The notes under the pieces were generated by a model. That model was not told the DNA's origin. It made no database searches and was given only the letters and a program-made list of their open reading frames with translations. Of a stretch of 40,001 nucleotides of DNA, positions 1 through 7,377 are shown piece by piece. Location of the stretch: assembly GCF_026420865.1 (NCBI RefSeq), contig NZ_JAPCWC010000028.1, positions 1 to 40,001 on the forward strand, in the 5' to 3' direction. How positions within the stretch are numbered: position 1 is the stretch's first letter; each line of letters starts with the position of its first letter. This DNA is from Novosphingobium clariflavum. Lineage in GTDB: Bacteria; Pseudomonadota; Alphaproteobacteria; Sphingomonadales; Sphingomonadaceae. Made by a program: the position numbers and the translations under genes.

Positions 1-36
1 CTCGACCGCGTAAAACGCTAGCCAAGGATCCCCCCG

Positions 37-1164
37 ATGATTGACCGCCGTTCGCTTGTAGGTGCCGGACTGGGAATGGGGTTGGCGGCAGGATTTGCGC
101 CCGGCGTGCTGGCGGCGCCAGCGAAGGCCCGCCCCATGCGTCCGGCCAAGCCGCTGGTGATCGGCCATCGCGGCTGCTCGGCGCTGCGGCCCGAGCATAC
201 GCTTGGTTCCTATGCCAAGGCGATTGCCGATGGCGCGGACTTCATCGAGCCCGATCTGGTCAGCACCAGGGACGGCGTGCTGATCGCCCGGCATGAGAAC
301 AACATCGCCGAGACCACCGACGTTTCCGTCCGGCCCGAATTCGCCGCGCGCAAGACGACCAGGACCGTCGACGGCGAGCAGGTGACCGGCTGGTTCACCG
401 AGGACTTCACGCTGGCCGAGATCAAGAGCCTGCGCGCGAAGGAGCGGCTGGGGGCGCTGCGTCCGGAAAGCCATTCCCATGACGGGCAGTTCCAGGTCGT
501 GACCTTCGAGGAGATCGCCGATTTCGTCGCCGCCGAGGCAGCCGCGCGCGGGCGGGTGATCGGGGTGATCCCGGAACTCAAGCACTCGACTTACTTCGCC
601 GCGATCGGCCTGCCGCTGGAGCAGCGTTTTCTCGACCGGCTGCACGCCAGCGCCTATCTCCAGAGCGCGCCGGTGATCGTGCAGAGCTTCGAGATCGCCA
701 ACCTGAAGTGGCTGCGCGAGCGTCTGGATGGCCTCGCGAATGTCCAGTTGCTGCAATTGACCGTGCCCGGTTCGATGCGTCCGGCGGATGTGGTGGCAAA
801 GGGCTCGGGCCCGACGTTCGACCAGATGCACAGCGATGCCGGGCTCGCCGAAATGGCGAAGTATGCCGACTGGATCTCGCCCAACACTCTGGCGCTGCTC
901 GGGCGGGACAAGGATGGCAGGCTGCTGGCGCAGGGCACCGGCCTTGTCGAGCGGGCTCATGCGGCGGGCCTGCTGGTCTCGACCTGGACGTTCCGTCCGG
1001 AGAACTACTTCCTGCCAATGGATCTGCGCGACGCGACCGGGCAGGGCGGGCGCAACCCGGCCGGCTCGATTGCCGAGATCCGCCGCTATCTGGCGCTGGG
1101 GATCGATGCGTTCTTCACCGACGACCCGGCGATCGGCCGTCAGGCGGTCGACGGGCGGGCCTGA
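37..1164 (+). CDS. Glycerophosphodiester phosphodiesterase, Tat-exported (host gene)
   Basis: Hydrolyses glycerophosphodiesters to glycerol-3-phosphate and an alcohol, probably in the periplasm. The 375-residue protein opens with a twin-arginine signal (RRSLVGAG, Arg4-Arg5), a hydrophobic stretch and an Ala-rich cleavage region near residue 26. The GDPD barrel begins at residue 41 with the HRG motif (His44, Arg45), followed by a PEHT variant of the usual PENT (residues 52-55), the metal-binding E-x-D (Glu71, Asp73) and His86. The ATG at 37 has AAGGA eight bases upstream. It is on the opposite strand to all phage structural genes and is chromosomal sequence flanking the prophage. The family is clear; the exact substrate (GlpQ or another GDPD) is not. 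Confidence 0.93.
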   Translation: MIDRRSLVGAGLGMGLAAGFAPGVLAAPAKARPMRPAKPLVIGHRGCSALRPEHTLGSYAKAIADGADFIEPDLVSTRDGVLIARHENNIAETTDVSVRPEFAARKTTRTVDGEQVTGWFTEDFTLAEIKSLRAKERLGALRPESHSHDGQFQVVTFEEIADFVAAEAAARGRVIGVIPELKHSTYFAAIGLPLEQRFLDRLHASAYLQSAPVIVQSFEIANLKWLRERLDGLANVQLLQLTVPGSMRPADVVAKGSGPTFDQMHSDAGLAEMAKYADWISPNTLALLGRDKDGRLLAQGTGLVERAHAAGLLVSTWTFRPENYFLPMDLRDATGQGGRNPAGSIAEIRRYLALGIDAFFTDDPAIGRQAVDGRA

Positions 1165-1200
1165 TACGAAGGCTTCCGGAGGGGGCTTGGTTCCTCACTT

Positions 1201-1278
1201 CCGCTCAGGCTGAGCTTGTCGAAGCATGGCAGCCTTGCTCGATGCTTCAGGGGGCTTCGACAGGCTCAGCCTGAGCGG
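1201..1278. repeat. Intergenic inverted repeat, sphingomonad type
   Basis: Two 24-nt arms, 1201-1224 and 1255-1278, are reverse complements with one mismatch and enclose a 30-nt loop. Each arm carries GCTCAGGCTGAGC next to CTTGTCGAAG or its complement. From memory, this sequence recurs between genes in sphingomonad genomes; I could not check it here. It starts about 40 bases after the gdpD stop and may act as a transcript-end hairpin or a REP-like element. Confidence 0.7.
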
Positions 1279-1329
1279 GAGGAAAGGTTGCCTTGCCCAC
1301 GCCGCCTAACGCCCATCGCAAAGCGGAAA

Positions 1330-1371
1330 AAAGGCAGGGAAGCCCCCCCTGCCCCCTGCCTCCCTGCCTTT
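1330..1371. terminator. Possible bidirectional terminator hairpin
   Basis: An 11-nt stem, AAAGGCAGGGA at 1330-1340 and TCCCTGCCTTT at 1361-1371, encloses a C-rich 20-nt loop. The A-rich and T-rich stem ends mean a transcript from either side would carry a short U run. It lies just outside the proposed phage end and would end the host gdpD transcript, or late phage transcripts reading out of the prophage. The loop is long for a classical intrinsic terminator. Confidence 0.45.
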
Positions 1372-1377
1372 CCTTCC

Positions 1378-1469
1378 TGAATGTAGCGCGCCAAGACCGT
1401 CTGGAGCAGCGGACAAGAGTTTCTGGAGCACTGAGACGTACTCTCACGGGTTTCTCACCCGATCATAAG
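1378..1469. other. Candidate right end of the Mu-like prophage with transposase-binding repeats
   Basis: Mu-family ends begin with TG on each strand; TG occurs at 1378 (TGAATG) and at 1382 (TGTAGC). Just inside, the 9-mer TCTGGAGCA occurs at 1400-1408 and again at 1422-1430, exactly 22 bases apart, like adjacent transposase subsites. A weaker related sequence (GGGTTTCT versus GAGTTTCT) begins at 1448, 31 bases after the second. The opposite phage end is outside the window, so the terminal dinucleotide and the 5-bp target duplication cannot be confirmed. Confidence 0.45.
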
Positions 1470-1889
1470 AGGCCCCTCACGCTGGCCTAAGGGAAAGAGT
1501 TCACTCGTTAGTCGTGATGCCATCCAGTCACGAAAGGCAGCTGCGTTCACAGTGTCAGTCCGCATGGCCGCCATAACCAATGCTCGCCGATTAAAGACGC
1601 GAAGGGAGCCTCCGTTCGAGCGGCTGATCTTTGTACCTGGCGTAAGCCATCCGCGTGAAACGATAGCGGCATCTCCCTCGGCAATCTGTTTCTGGAAAAT
1701 TGTCCCCTTGGACATCAACGCACGCCCCTGCGCCAAACCCAATGCCAGCACAATTTGCTCATTGGTAAACCACTCGTCGCCGCTCTCCAGCATGCGCACC
1801 AAGGGATTTCTATCGGGTGACGGCCATATGCTGCGATCGTAGATATCCATAACCACCCCATCAGATTCGGACAGCAAGATGCCGGGCAT
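1455..1889 (-). CDS. Antirepressor-like (Rha/BRO-type) protein at the phage right end
   Basis: Unknown function; 144 residues from the ATG at 1889 (GGGAG just upstream). ATG 1850, preceded by GGGGTGG, is an alternative start. The C-terminal half (LRVFNRRALVMAAMR then a conserved alpha-helix) resembles the second half of Rha/BRO-type phage regulatory domains and matches in pattern the 231-residue early regulator at 38321-39016. Base composition looks lower in GC than in neighbouring phage genes. It is the last gene before the proposed phage end, where Mu keeps its accessory com/mom genes. It could be a moron regulating superinfection or host genes; that role is inference. Confidence 0.65.
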   Translation of the reverse strand: MPGILLSESDGVVMDIYDRSIWPSPDRNPLVRMLESGDEWFTNEQIVLALGLAQGRALMSKGTIFQKQIAEGDAAIVSRGWLTPGTKISRSNGGSLRVFNRRALVMAAMRTDTVNAAAFRDWMASRLTSELFPLGQREGPLMIG

Positions 1890-1946
1890 CGCGCTCCCGC
1901 GCAAACGCCGGTTAAATCGACAATGAGAAAGAGGTTGGCCGCCCCC

Positions 1947-2501
1947 TCAGGAGGCGGCGAGTTCCTTACGGATGCAATCTTCGTCGAGGCCCGTGTCGAT
2001 GAAGAATTCGTCCGGCTGGTCGATGTAGATCGCGGTGCCCAGCTTGGTCTTGACGCTCTCCTCGGCCTGGATGGCCTTCAGGATGGCAGGCTTATCCAGC
2101 TCGACCTTCGTGCGGATGAAATCCTTCTTCCGCCCCCAGCGCAAACCGCGCAGCCAAGTGAGGGCCTTCTCAGCCGTATATCCCTTCGTGAACTTCACCT
2201 TGGGAGGGCTCACGCGCAGGCCGAGCTTAGCTCCCGCCAGTTCGGCCGAGCGAGCCTTGCCAGCGTGTTCCTTGCCACCGGCCTCCCACCACGCCTTCAG
2301 CGCTGAAAAACGGCGCTTCTGCTCGGCTTCACGCGCCGTGACGACATTTGCCAATCGACTCTTGATGGCGTCGATTGCCGCTTCGGCTGTCACACGGTCG
2401 AGGAGCGTTTCGCGCTCGGCCGACACGTATTCCGTGATCAGCGCGATTGCCTCTTCATCGGTCTGCGGCACGTCGGCCGCCTCTGCTCTCCGGCGGGCCA
2501 T
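1947..2501 (-). CDS. gam: Host-nuclease inhibitor Gam
   Basis: Mu Gam-family protein (184 residues) that binds double-stranded DNA ends and shields linear phage DNA from host exonucleases. The N-terminal stretch (DEEAIALITEYVSAERETL, then a long helix to about residue 85) is the family's DNA-end-binding coiled coil. The C-terminal part (about residues 105-175) has the usual small domain ending in a D-x-F-x-I-DTGL segment. The start codon overlaps the stop of the tail-fibre assembly gene as TGATG, so it is the final cistron of the tail operon. In Mu, gam is an early gene downstream of B; here it sits at the distal end of the late region. Confidence 0.82.
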   Translation of the reverse strand: MARRRAEAADVPQTDEEAIALITEYVSAERETLLDRVTAEAAIDAIKSRLANVVTAREAEQKRRFSALKAWWEAGGKEHAGKARSAELAGAKLGLRVSPPKVKFTKGYTAEKALTWLRGLRWGRKKDFIRTKVELDKPAILKAIQAEESVKTKLGTAIYIDQPDEFFIDTGLDEDCIRKELAAS

Positions 2502-2956
2502 CAGGCAGCCACTCCCTTCGGTTCATCGGGCCAAGTCGTGCCAGTCATGTCGAGATCGCGGAGCGCCTGGCGGTAGTCTGCCCACGCCTTCTTGGTCACT
2601 GCGTCCAGCGGACTATCCGGCATCTGCGTCCAGTCGCTCGCAGAGAGAAGGCGGTCGCGCTTGCGGCGGCGGATCGCGACCCGCTCCGCTTCGTCGATCG
2701 TGGGTTCGACCGCTTCAGGCTTTCCGCCAACGGCTGCGATCCCCATGCCGGCAGCCTGTGCCTTCATCAGTTCCTGCCAACGCTCTTCGCTGATCTCCAC
2801 CGCGTCGGTCGGCACGCGGCTGTCAGGATTGTCGATCATGCGAGGGCGCTTGCCGGCCTTCTTTTCGGCCGCCGTCTGTTCCTGCTCGATCTGCCGGGCG
2901 CCGTGGAACAGGTCGGAGTAGAAGCCACCGGTCGAGGGGCTGAAATAGTGCTTCAT
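2501..2956 (-). CDS. Tail fibre assembly protein
   Basis: 151 residues from the ATG at 2956, two bases after the tail-fibre stop codon. The N-terminus (HYFSPSTGGFYSDLFHG) is typical of tail-fibre assembly chaperones. The central segment contains the frequent residue run VEISEERWQELMKAQAAG. The C-terminal helix (KRDRLLSASDWTQMPD then a W-x-x-YRQALRDL pattern) is the conserved chaperone signature. It should help the adjacent fibre trimerise and attach. Position directly after the fibre gene matches S/U in Mu. A longer reading to 3049 is possible but would overlap the fibre gene. Confidence 0.85.
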   Translation of the reverse strand: MKHYFSPSTGGFYSDLFHGARQIEQEQTAAEKKAGKRPRMIDNPDSRVPTDAVEISEERWQELMKAQAAGMGIAAVGGKPEAVEPTIDEAERVAIRRRKRDRLLSASDWTQMPDSPLDAVTKKAWADYRQALRDLDMTGTTWPDEPKGVAA

Positions 2957-2958
2957 GG

Positions 2959-3627
2959 TCACTTTCCGATCGAGAGAATCTGGACCGAACGCGCGGCGTC
3001 GATCGAGCTGTAAACGGAGACGGTCGTAAGGCCTCGGCCGTTTACCCACGGGCCGTTGTCCTGGGCGTCATTGTCGGACGATCCACCGTTCGCCCAGGCA
3101 CCGCGATTGTTCTCGGTGTAGGCCTGAGGAAGGCTGATGATCGTCGTCGTGTTGGCCTGGGCGACGCCGTCGAAAACCTGCATCACGACGCTGCCGATCT
3201 TGATGATCCAAGCCGTTCCGCTGACCGACAGGCCAACGAGCCCCGCGAGGCCAAGAGGCGTCACAGCAACGTCGTCGCGGGTCTGTGAAGTCACCTCGGC
3301 AGCGCTCGCCTTGGTCACCGTAATCGTGCGGTCAGCAACAAGATCGCCGCCGCCGCTGGCAAGGCCCGCCGCCAGCACTTTGCGGGTTGTCGGAACAGCT
3401 CCGCCGCCGTCTCCGACGATGCCTTCGAGCAGCGCGATGATTGCATCGTAGAGCTGGCTATCATCGCCCTTTTCGAGCGTGATCCCTGCTGTCTCGATGA
3501 CGTAGCAAAGCGCCTCCTGGATGGCATTCATCCAGTCGGCCGGAATTTGTGTCGCCTTCTGGCCAATTGCCGGGTTGCCGGCCTGCCATTTGCCGTCGAC
3601 GGCGCCATTGCTGTCGATCCGATGCAT
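2959..3627 (-). CDS. Tail fibre protein
   Basis: 222-residue fibre-type protein that probably forms the host-receptor-binding tip. Residues 10-65 (GNPAIGQKATQIPADWMNAIQEAL and following) match the attachment-type N-terminus of Mu-like fibres. Residues 95-135 form a short repeat-like stem with T-S-Q-T-R-D-D-V-A-V-T-P-L-G-L-A, common before fibre tips. The last 90 residues resemble the gp53/gp37-type C-terminal domain (LPQAYTENNRGAWANGG and VNGRGLTTVSVYSS). It is much shorter than Mu S (about 500 residues), so the stem is reduced. It follows gp48 by 10 bases and precedes its assembly chaperone. No invertible alternative segment is seen. Confidence 0.85.
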   Translation of the reverse strand: MHRIDSNGAVDGKWQAGNPAIGQKATQIPADWMNAIQEALCYVIETAGITLEKGDDSQLYDAIIALLEGIVGDGGGAVPTTRKVLAAGLASGGGDLVADRTITVTKASAAEVTSQTRDDVAVTPLGLAGLVGLSVSGTAWIIKIGSVVMQVFDGVAQANTTTIISLPQAYTENNRGAWANGGSSDNDAQDNGPWVNGRGLTTVSVYSSIDAARSVQILSIGK

Positions 3628-3637
3628 GCTTGTGCTC

Positions 3638-4300
3638 CTATTGAGTGAAGTCGAACCAGAAGTCGGCCGAGGGCTCGACTTCGTAGGCGAAGAGGACGGT
3701 GGTGTGGGCGGGCGCTAGGCGGCGAATCACGCACTCAAGATCGAGGGCGCCGAACCCTCTCAGGCGCACGCCGATGCGATCCCCGACTTCTGCGACGGCG
3801 AGGAAGGTGCTCTCTTCGAGATAGCCTTCGAACGGGCGAATTTTCATGGTCCAGGCGTGCGCCCAGTCCTCGCCGTTGAGATCATCACCGACACGGTCGC
3901 CGATGCGCGCGGGGCGGTGCTCGATAATCTCGACCTGATAGCCGAGGCGAGCAGCCACCTCGATAAAGGCAGCCCGATTCTGACCGCCTATGCCGGCGAT
4001 CTTCTGGTGCAGCGCCACCTGCCGCTCGGACACTTCATCGGGCGCGCCGGTGCAGGTATCGGGGAGGCCCGCAACGCGCTCCCAATCAGGCAGCAATTCG
4101 AGAGTGGTGCGCGGGTCCGCCTCTTCGATCAGGTCGACGGCCCGGCTATCGACGCGCGCATATTCGGTAGCCAGTGCCGCCAATAGGCGGGCGAAAGGTC
4201 CATCCGGTGCAAAGTTCCACGCAGGCCCTTTGGGAAGAAGCTGTGCGAACTGGCGAGCATAGGCATCGGCATCGCGTGGGGTGTTGATCCCAACGCTCAT
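3638..4300 (-). CDS. Tail protein gp48 (DUF2313, baseplate-associated)
   Basis: 220 residues of the Mu gp48/YmfQ family, found between baseplate gp47 and the fibre and thought to connect the fibre to the baseplate. Family features visible: DADAYARQFAQLLPKGPAWN at the N-terminus, then LLAALATEYARVDSRAVDLIEEADPRTTLELLPDWERVAGLPD. The C-terminal part holds paired strands and ends with RRLAPAHTTVLFAY. The ATG overlaps the gp47 stop codon as ATGA. Confidence 0.92.
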   Translation of the reverse strand: MSVGINTPRDADAYARQFAQLLPKGPAWNFAPDGPFARLLAALATEYARVDSRAVDLIEEADPRTTLELLPDWERVAGLPDTCTGAPDEVSERQVALHQKIAGIGGQNRAAFIEVAARLGYQVEIIEHRPARIGDRVGDDLNGEDWAHAWTMKIRPFEGYLEESTFLAVAEVGDRIGVRLRGFGALDLECVIRRLAPAHTTVLFAYEVEPSADFWFDFTQ

Positions 4301-5346
4301 GCGAAGGTCACCGAACCTAGGGTCGGGATCGCTCCGGCCGAAGCCGTGAAGTTCTCGTCCGGGATATCGATGGCGTGCTGGAATTCGCCTTCAGCCAAGC
4401 TCACCGCTTCGCTGAGCCGGCTCATGTAGATGGTGCCGGCTGGTTCCCCTTCGCGCGCGAAGAAGTCGGCCAACTCGGCGCTGATCGCAGTCTGCACGGC
4501 CGCAGTATCGGGCGAGACTCGAAGGACAATGTCAACGGGAGCGGGCGTAGGGGCGAAGACGTACAGCTCAGCCGTCACCGGCCGCAGTTCGTCGAGCGCG
4601 GCCTGAACTGCGGCGACATCGGCGGCGAGCGGGAAGATATCCTCGCGCCCGTCCATCACGAACGTGACGCCGACAGTGCCGGCACCCATCCACGACTTGT
4701 ATGCCCACGCGCGCGTTACGCCCGGCTGGGCCAGCGCCCACGACACGTAATCGTTCAAAGAGCCGCCCTGGGGCGGGTTGCGGATACGGTCCAAAAGGCG
4801 CGCAAGAAGGCTGGCGTCGTCTTCCTCGTCAGCCCCGGCGGTGCCGCCGTCGCTCACGGTGATGGTGGCGTTTACCCCGACGACGGCGCTCGAAAGTGTC
4901 AGTGTGTCGCCAGCGCTGAGCGCGGTGTCCGGTCCCGAGGTGGCCGCTTCGATTGAAAGCGACGCTGTGCCGGCGGCGATCGTTGCGGCCGTTGTCACCG
5001 TGTAGATCGTGCCGTCTATACGCTGAGCTTCAGTCCCGGCCGGGATCGTAGAGCCGTTGATGCCAGTCGCCGTTGCGGTTGCGGCCGTCACCGTCGCTGC
5101 CTTGCGGTCGATGCCCCAGATCGAGGCCCAGCGCGCGAGATACTCCGCCTCGGCCGTGTCGGGCATGAGCTGCCGGGAAAGCCAGTTCAGATAGCCGTAC
5201 AGGCCGCTCGCCACGCCGCCCTCGACACGGGCGAGCACGTCCAGGACAGAATGGCGAAGTTTCGCATCAGCGCCGGGAAGGCGCGTTTCCACATCGCTGC
5301 GGACGCGGGCGATGATCTCGGAAAGGGTCGGGCGAGTGAAGGTCAT
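4297..5346 (-). CDS. Baseplate assembly protein gp47 (J-like)
   Basis: 349-residue baseplate wedge protein of the Mu gp47/P2 gpJ family. Visible features are the N-terminal FTRPTLSEIIARVRSDVETRLPG, the LSRQLMPDTAEAEYLARWASIWGI segment, a Thr/Ala-rich beta domain (about residues 75-150) and the conserved GTVGVTFVMDG-type strand before the C-terminal helical part. The start is the ATG at 5346, overlapping the gp46 stop as ATGA; upstream in-frame codons inside gp46 are not used. It is expected to polymerise around the tail tube with gp46 and gp48. Confidence 0.93.
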   Translation of the reverse strand: MTFTRPTLSEIIARVRSDVETRLPGADAKLRHSVLDVLARVEGGVASGLYGYLNWLSRQLMPDTAEAEYLARWASIWGIDRKAATVTAATATATGINGSTIPAGTEAQRIDGTIYTVTTAATIAAGTASLSIEAATSGPDTALSAGDTLTLSSAVVGVNATITVSDGGTAGADEEDDASLLARLLDRIRNPPQGGSLNDYVSWALAQPGVTRAWAYKSWMGAGTVGVTFVMDGREDIFPLAADVAAVQAALDELRPVTAELYVFAPTPAPVDIVLRVSPDTAAVQTAISAELADFFAREGEPAGTIYMSRLSEAVSLAEGEFQHAIDIPDENFTASAGAIPTLGSVTFA

Positions 5347-5837
5347 GTGATCGAAGCGTCCCAGGTGAAGTCGTAGCGCTGGCGGCCGGGTCCGTTCGGT
5401 CGATCGAGCGTCACGCCGATAGCCAGGCGCCTGCGCACGCCCTCGCTTTCCTGAACCTCGATCTCGACAGTGACGGCCGAAACCACGCCGTCCCGCTTCA
5501 GCCAGGCCAACGCGGCTTCGGCGCTCTGCCGCGCGAGCTGGATATTGGCGTTGGTGATTTTGGCACGGCGTAGAAGCCACAGGAGCGAGCCGATCCGGTT
5601 AGGATCGTTCGAAGTGCCGGCCTGCGGTCCAGCGTCGGCGGCGAACTGGTCTCCCCACCACCCCCGGCGATCGTCACCGTCTTCGGGTAGCTCGGCATCG
5701 TCCGGCGCACGGGCATCGGTGAAGAGCGAGATCAGGATCGCCGTGCGCATGCCGTCGTCGCTCGCGATCGCGCCGGCAGTCAGCATCAGGTCGGCCGAGA
5801 AGGTCTCATCGTTCCAGGCGAGAGCGATATCGGTCAT
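5343..5837 (-). CDS. Baseplate protein gp46
   Basis: 164 residues, Mu gp46/GP46 family, comparable to P2 gpW as a baseplate component linking the tube to the wedges. Typical elements are DIALAWNDETFSADLMLTAG at the N-terminus, the DDGMRTAILISLFTDARAPDD segment, WWGDQF, and LGSLLWLLRR-like residues near position 85. Overlaps both neighbours by ATGA (gp45 stop at 5834 and gp47 start at 5346). Confidence 0.92.
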   Translation of the reverse strand: MTDIALAWNDETFSADLMLTAGAIASDDGMRTAILISLFTDARAPDDAELPEDGDDRRGWWGDQFAADAGPQAGTSNDPNRIGSLLWLLRRAKITNANIQLARQSAEAALAWLKRDGVVSAVTVEIEVQESEGVRRRLAIGVTLDRPNGPGRQRYDFTWDASIT

Positions 5838-6331
5838 GCTGCCGTGACCTTCTCGCTGCCGCTGATAATCTTGCCGGTGGAGAGGTCGACCAAGTCATCG
5901 ACGCGCGCGACAGGCTTGCCGCCCTCGGCGCCGATCGACACGTCGTCGCTTTCGACGATGATCTTCGGCGCGATGGCTTTGACCTCAGTTACGCCGATAA
6001 TTTCGAGGCGTTCGCGGCCGAGTTTCACCACATTGCCGAGATCGTCATAGAGCGCCACTTCGCCCTGCTGGAGCCCGGTAAGGCGATAGTTCCGGTCATC
6101 GACACGGATCGCGATCGCGTGGCTGCGCAGTCCACCTGCACAGACGACAACGGCCTCGGCGCCGGGATGCGGGTGCGAAGTGATGCCGTAGTCCTGAAAG
6201 CGCTCAACGCCGTCCTGGACCTCGTCCGAGAGCAACTCGACCTGAAGCGCTTGGAGCTTCGCCGCGTCGTTGACCAGATTGACGATCCCACGCCCGATCA
6301 TGAGCCGGATGCGGCCAGCCAAAGCGGACAT
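5834..6331 (-). CDS. Baseplate spike protein gp45 (gpV-like)
   Basis: 165-residue membrane-piercing spike of the Mu gp45/P2 gpV family. The N-terminal OB-fold includes QALQVELLSDEVQDGVERFQ, then YGITSHPHPGAEAVVVCAGG, the characteristic line of this family. The C-terminal beta-helix has short repeats (KAIAPKIIVESDDVSIGAEGG) before GKIISGS. The start is the ATG at 6331, sharing TGATG with the end of gene P. An upstream in-frame codon at 6367 would overlap gene P and is less likely. Confidence 0.93.
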   Translation of the reverse strand: MSALAGRIRLMIGRGIVNLVNDAAKLQALQVELLSDEVQDGVERFQDYGITSHPHPGAEAVVVCAGGLRSHAIAIRVDDRNYRLTGLQQGEVALYDDLGNVVKLGRERLEIIGVTEVKAIAPKIIVESDDVSIGAEGGKPVARVDDLVDLSTGKIISGSEKVTAA

Positions 6332-7377
6332 CAGACCTTCTCCTCGGGCTCGGCGAGTTGGCTCCACGCTTCAGGCGGGACCAGCGTCATCGACGTGACC
6401 GTGCCGTCCGTCTCGTTGCGCGCGAGGGTAACGCTCTGCACGAGGAGATCGCCCGATACCTTGCAGCTCGGAATATCGCAGGCGGCACGCGCGCCGGGGG
6501 ACCAGACCTTGCCGGCATCGGTCAGCCAGCCCGGCACTTCCACGTCCAGCGGCTTGCCCTTTCCAGACCGCACAGCGGCTTCCCAAGCCGCGCGCTTCTT
6601 CAGCGATGCGGTGTCAGACTGCTCTTCGCCGATCAGCAGCAACGGGCGATGACGGGTCACGCCGCTATCCGTGGCAGTGCCCTTCACCTGGGAAACGACC
6701 TTGCCGTGGCGCTGATCGTCGCCGGCAGCCTGTCCCTTTACGAGGTACTCGGAAAAGCGTTCGCTCACGTCATCGGTCCCTTCGGCCGACTTGACGTTGA
6801 CGCCTTCAGTGATTTGGCCGGTGCGTTCGCCACGATCGGCAGGACCAATGCGCACGCTGCCGTCGCCGGGCGAGTAGACCACCAGCCCGCGATATCGCGC
6901 CATGCGCTCGATCGCGGCGAAGACGGTCTCGCCCTGCTGGAGCGCGAACTTCTTGAAGGCTGCGCCAGTGCTGCCGCTCACATCGATCGTGATGCCGAAC
7001 GGCGCAGCCAGCACTTTCGCGATCGCTTCCAGCTTTTGGTTCGACCAAGAGCCGGGCTTGTGGATCGCAGAGCAGTCGATGAGGTCGGCAGCCTTGTCGC
7101 GGCCACGCACCGAAATGCCCCGATCGTCTCCGGCAAGCCGTCGTTGAACGGCATCCACGTATCCTGTGATCAGCGTCTCGCCGTTGAGGACGATCTGGCA
7201 GGCATCGCCGCCCTTGATCGGCCAGTCTTCAGCGCCGGTCTTTTCCTTGGCCGCCAACGCGAGCGAGAAGCTGCCGACCATGTTGTCGAGCGAGCGTTCG
7301 ATCGAAACGGCCGTCCAGCCCAGATAGGCCTTCCCGTCCAGCACAAGGCCGACCTCATGAGCTGGCAGGACGCTCAT
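6331..7377 (-). CDS. Baseplate hub protein gpP (gp44)
   Basis: 348 residues, Mu gpP/43-kDa tail hub family (gpD-like fold). It should form the hub that carries the spike. Seen in sequence: a first barrel (KAYLGWTAVSIERSLDNMVGSFSLAL), a second barrel including GYVDAVQRRLAGDDRGISVRGRDKAADLIDCSA, and the LysM-like central part (TVFAAIERMARYRGLVVYSPGDGSVRI). Start overlaps the gpN stop as ATGA. Confidence 0.92.
   Translation of the reverse strand: MSVLPAHEVGLVLDGKAYLGWTAVSIERSLDNMVGSFSLALAAKEKTGAEDWPIKGGDACQIVLNGETLITGYVDAVQRRLAGDDRGISVRGRDKAADLIDCSAIHKPGSWSNQKLEAIAKVLAAPFGITIDVSGSTGAAFKKFALQQGETVFAAIERMARYRGLVVYSPGDGSVRIGPADRGERTGQITEGVNVKSAEGTDDVSERFSEYLVKGQAAGDDQRHGKVVSQVKGTATDSGVTRHRPLLLIGEEQSDTASLKKRAAWEAAVRSGKGKPLDVEVPGWLTDAGKVWSPGARAACDIPSCKVSGDLLVQSVTLARNETDGTVTSMTLVPPEAWSQLAEPEEKV

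Noticed and set aside
1447..1461. CGGGT-TTCTC-ACCCG hairpin as late-operon terminator
   Set aside because: A five-pair stem without a U run; it more likely reflects the transposase-site region.
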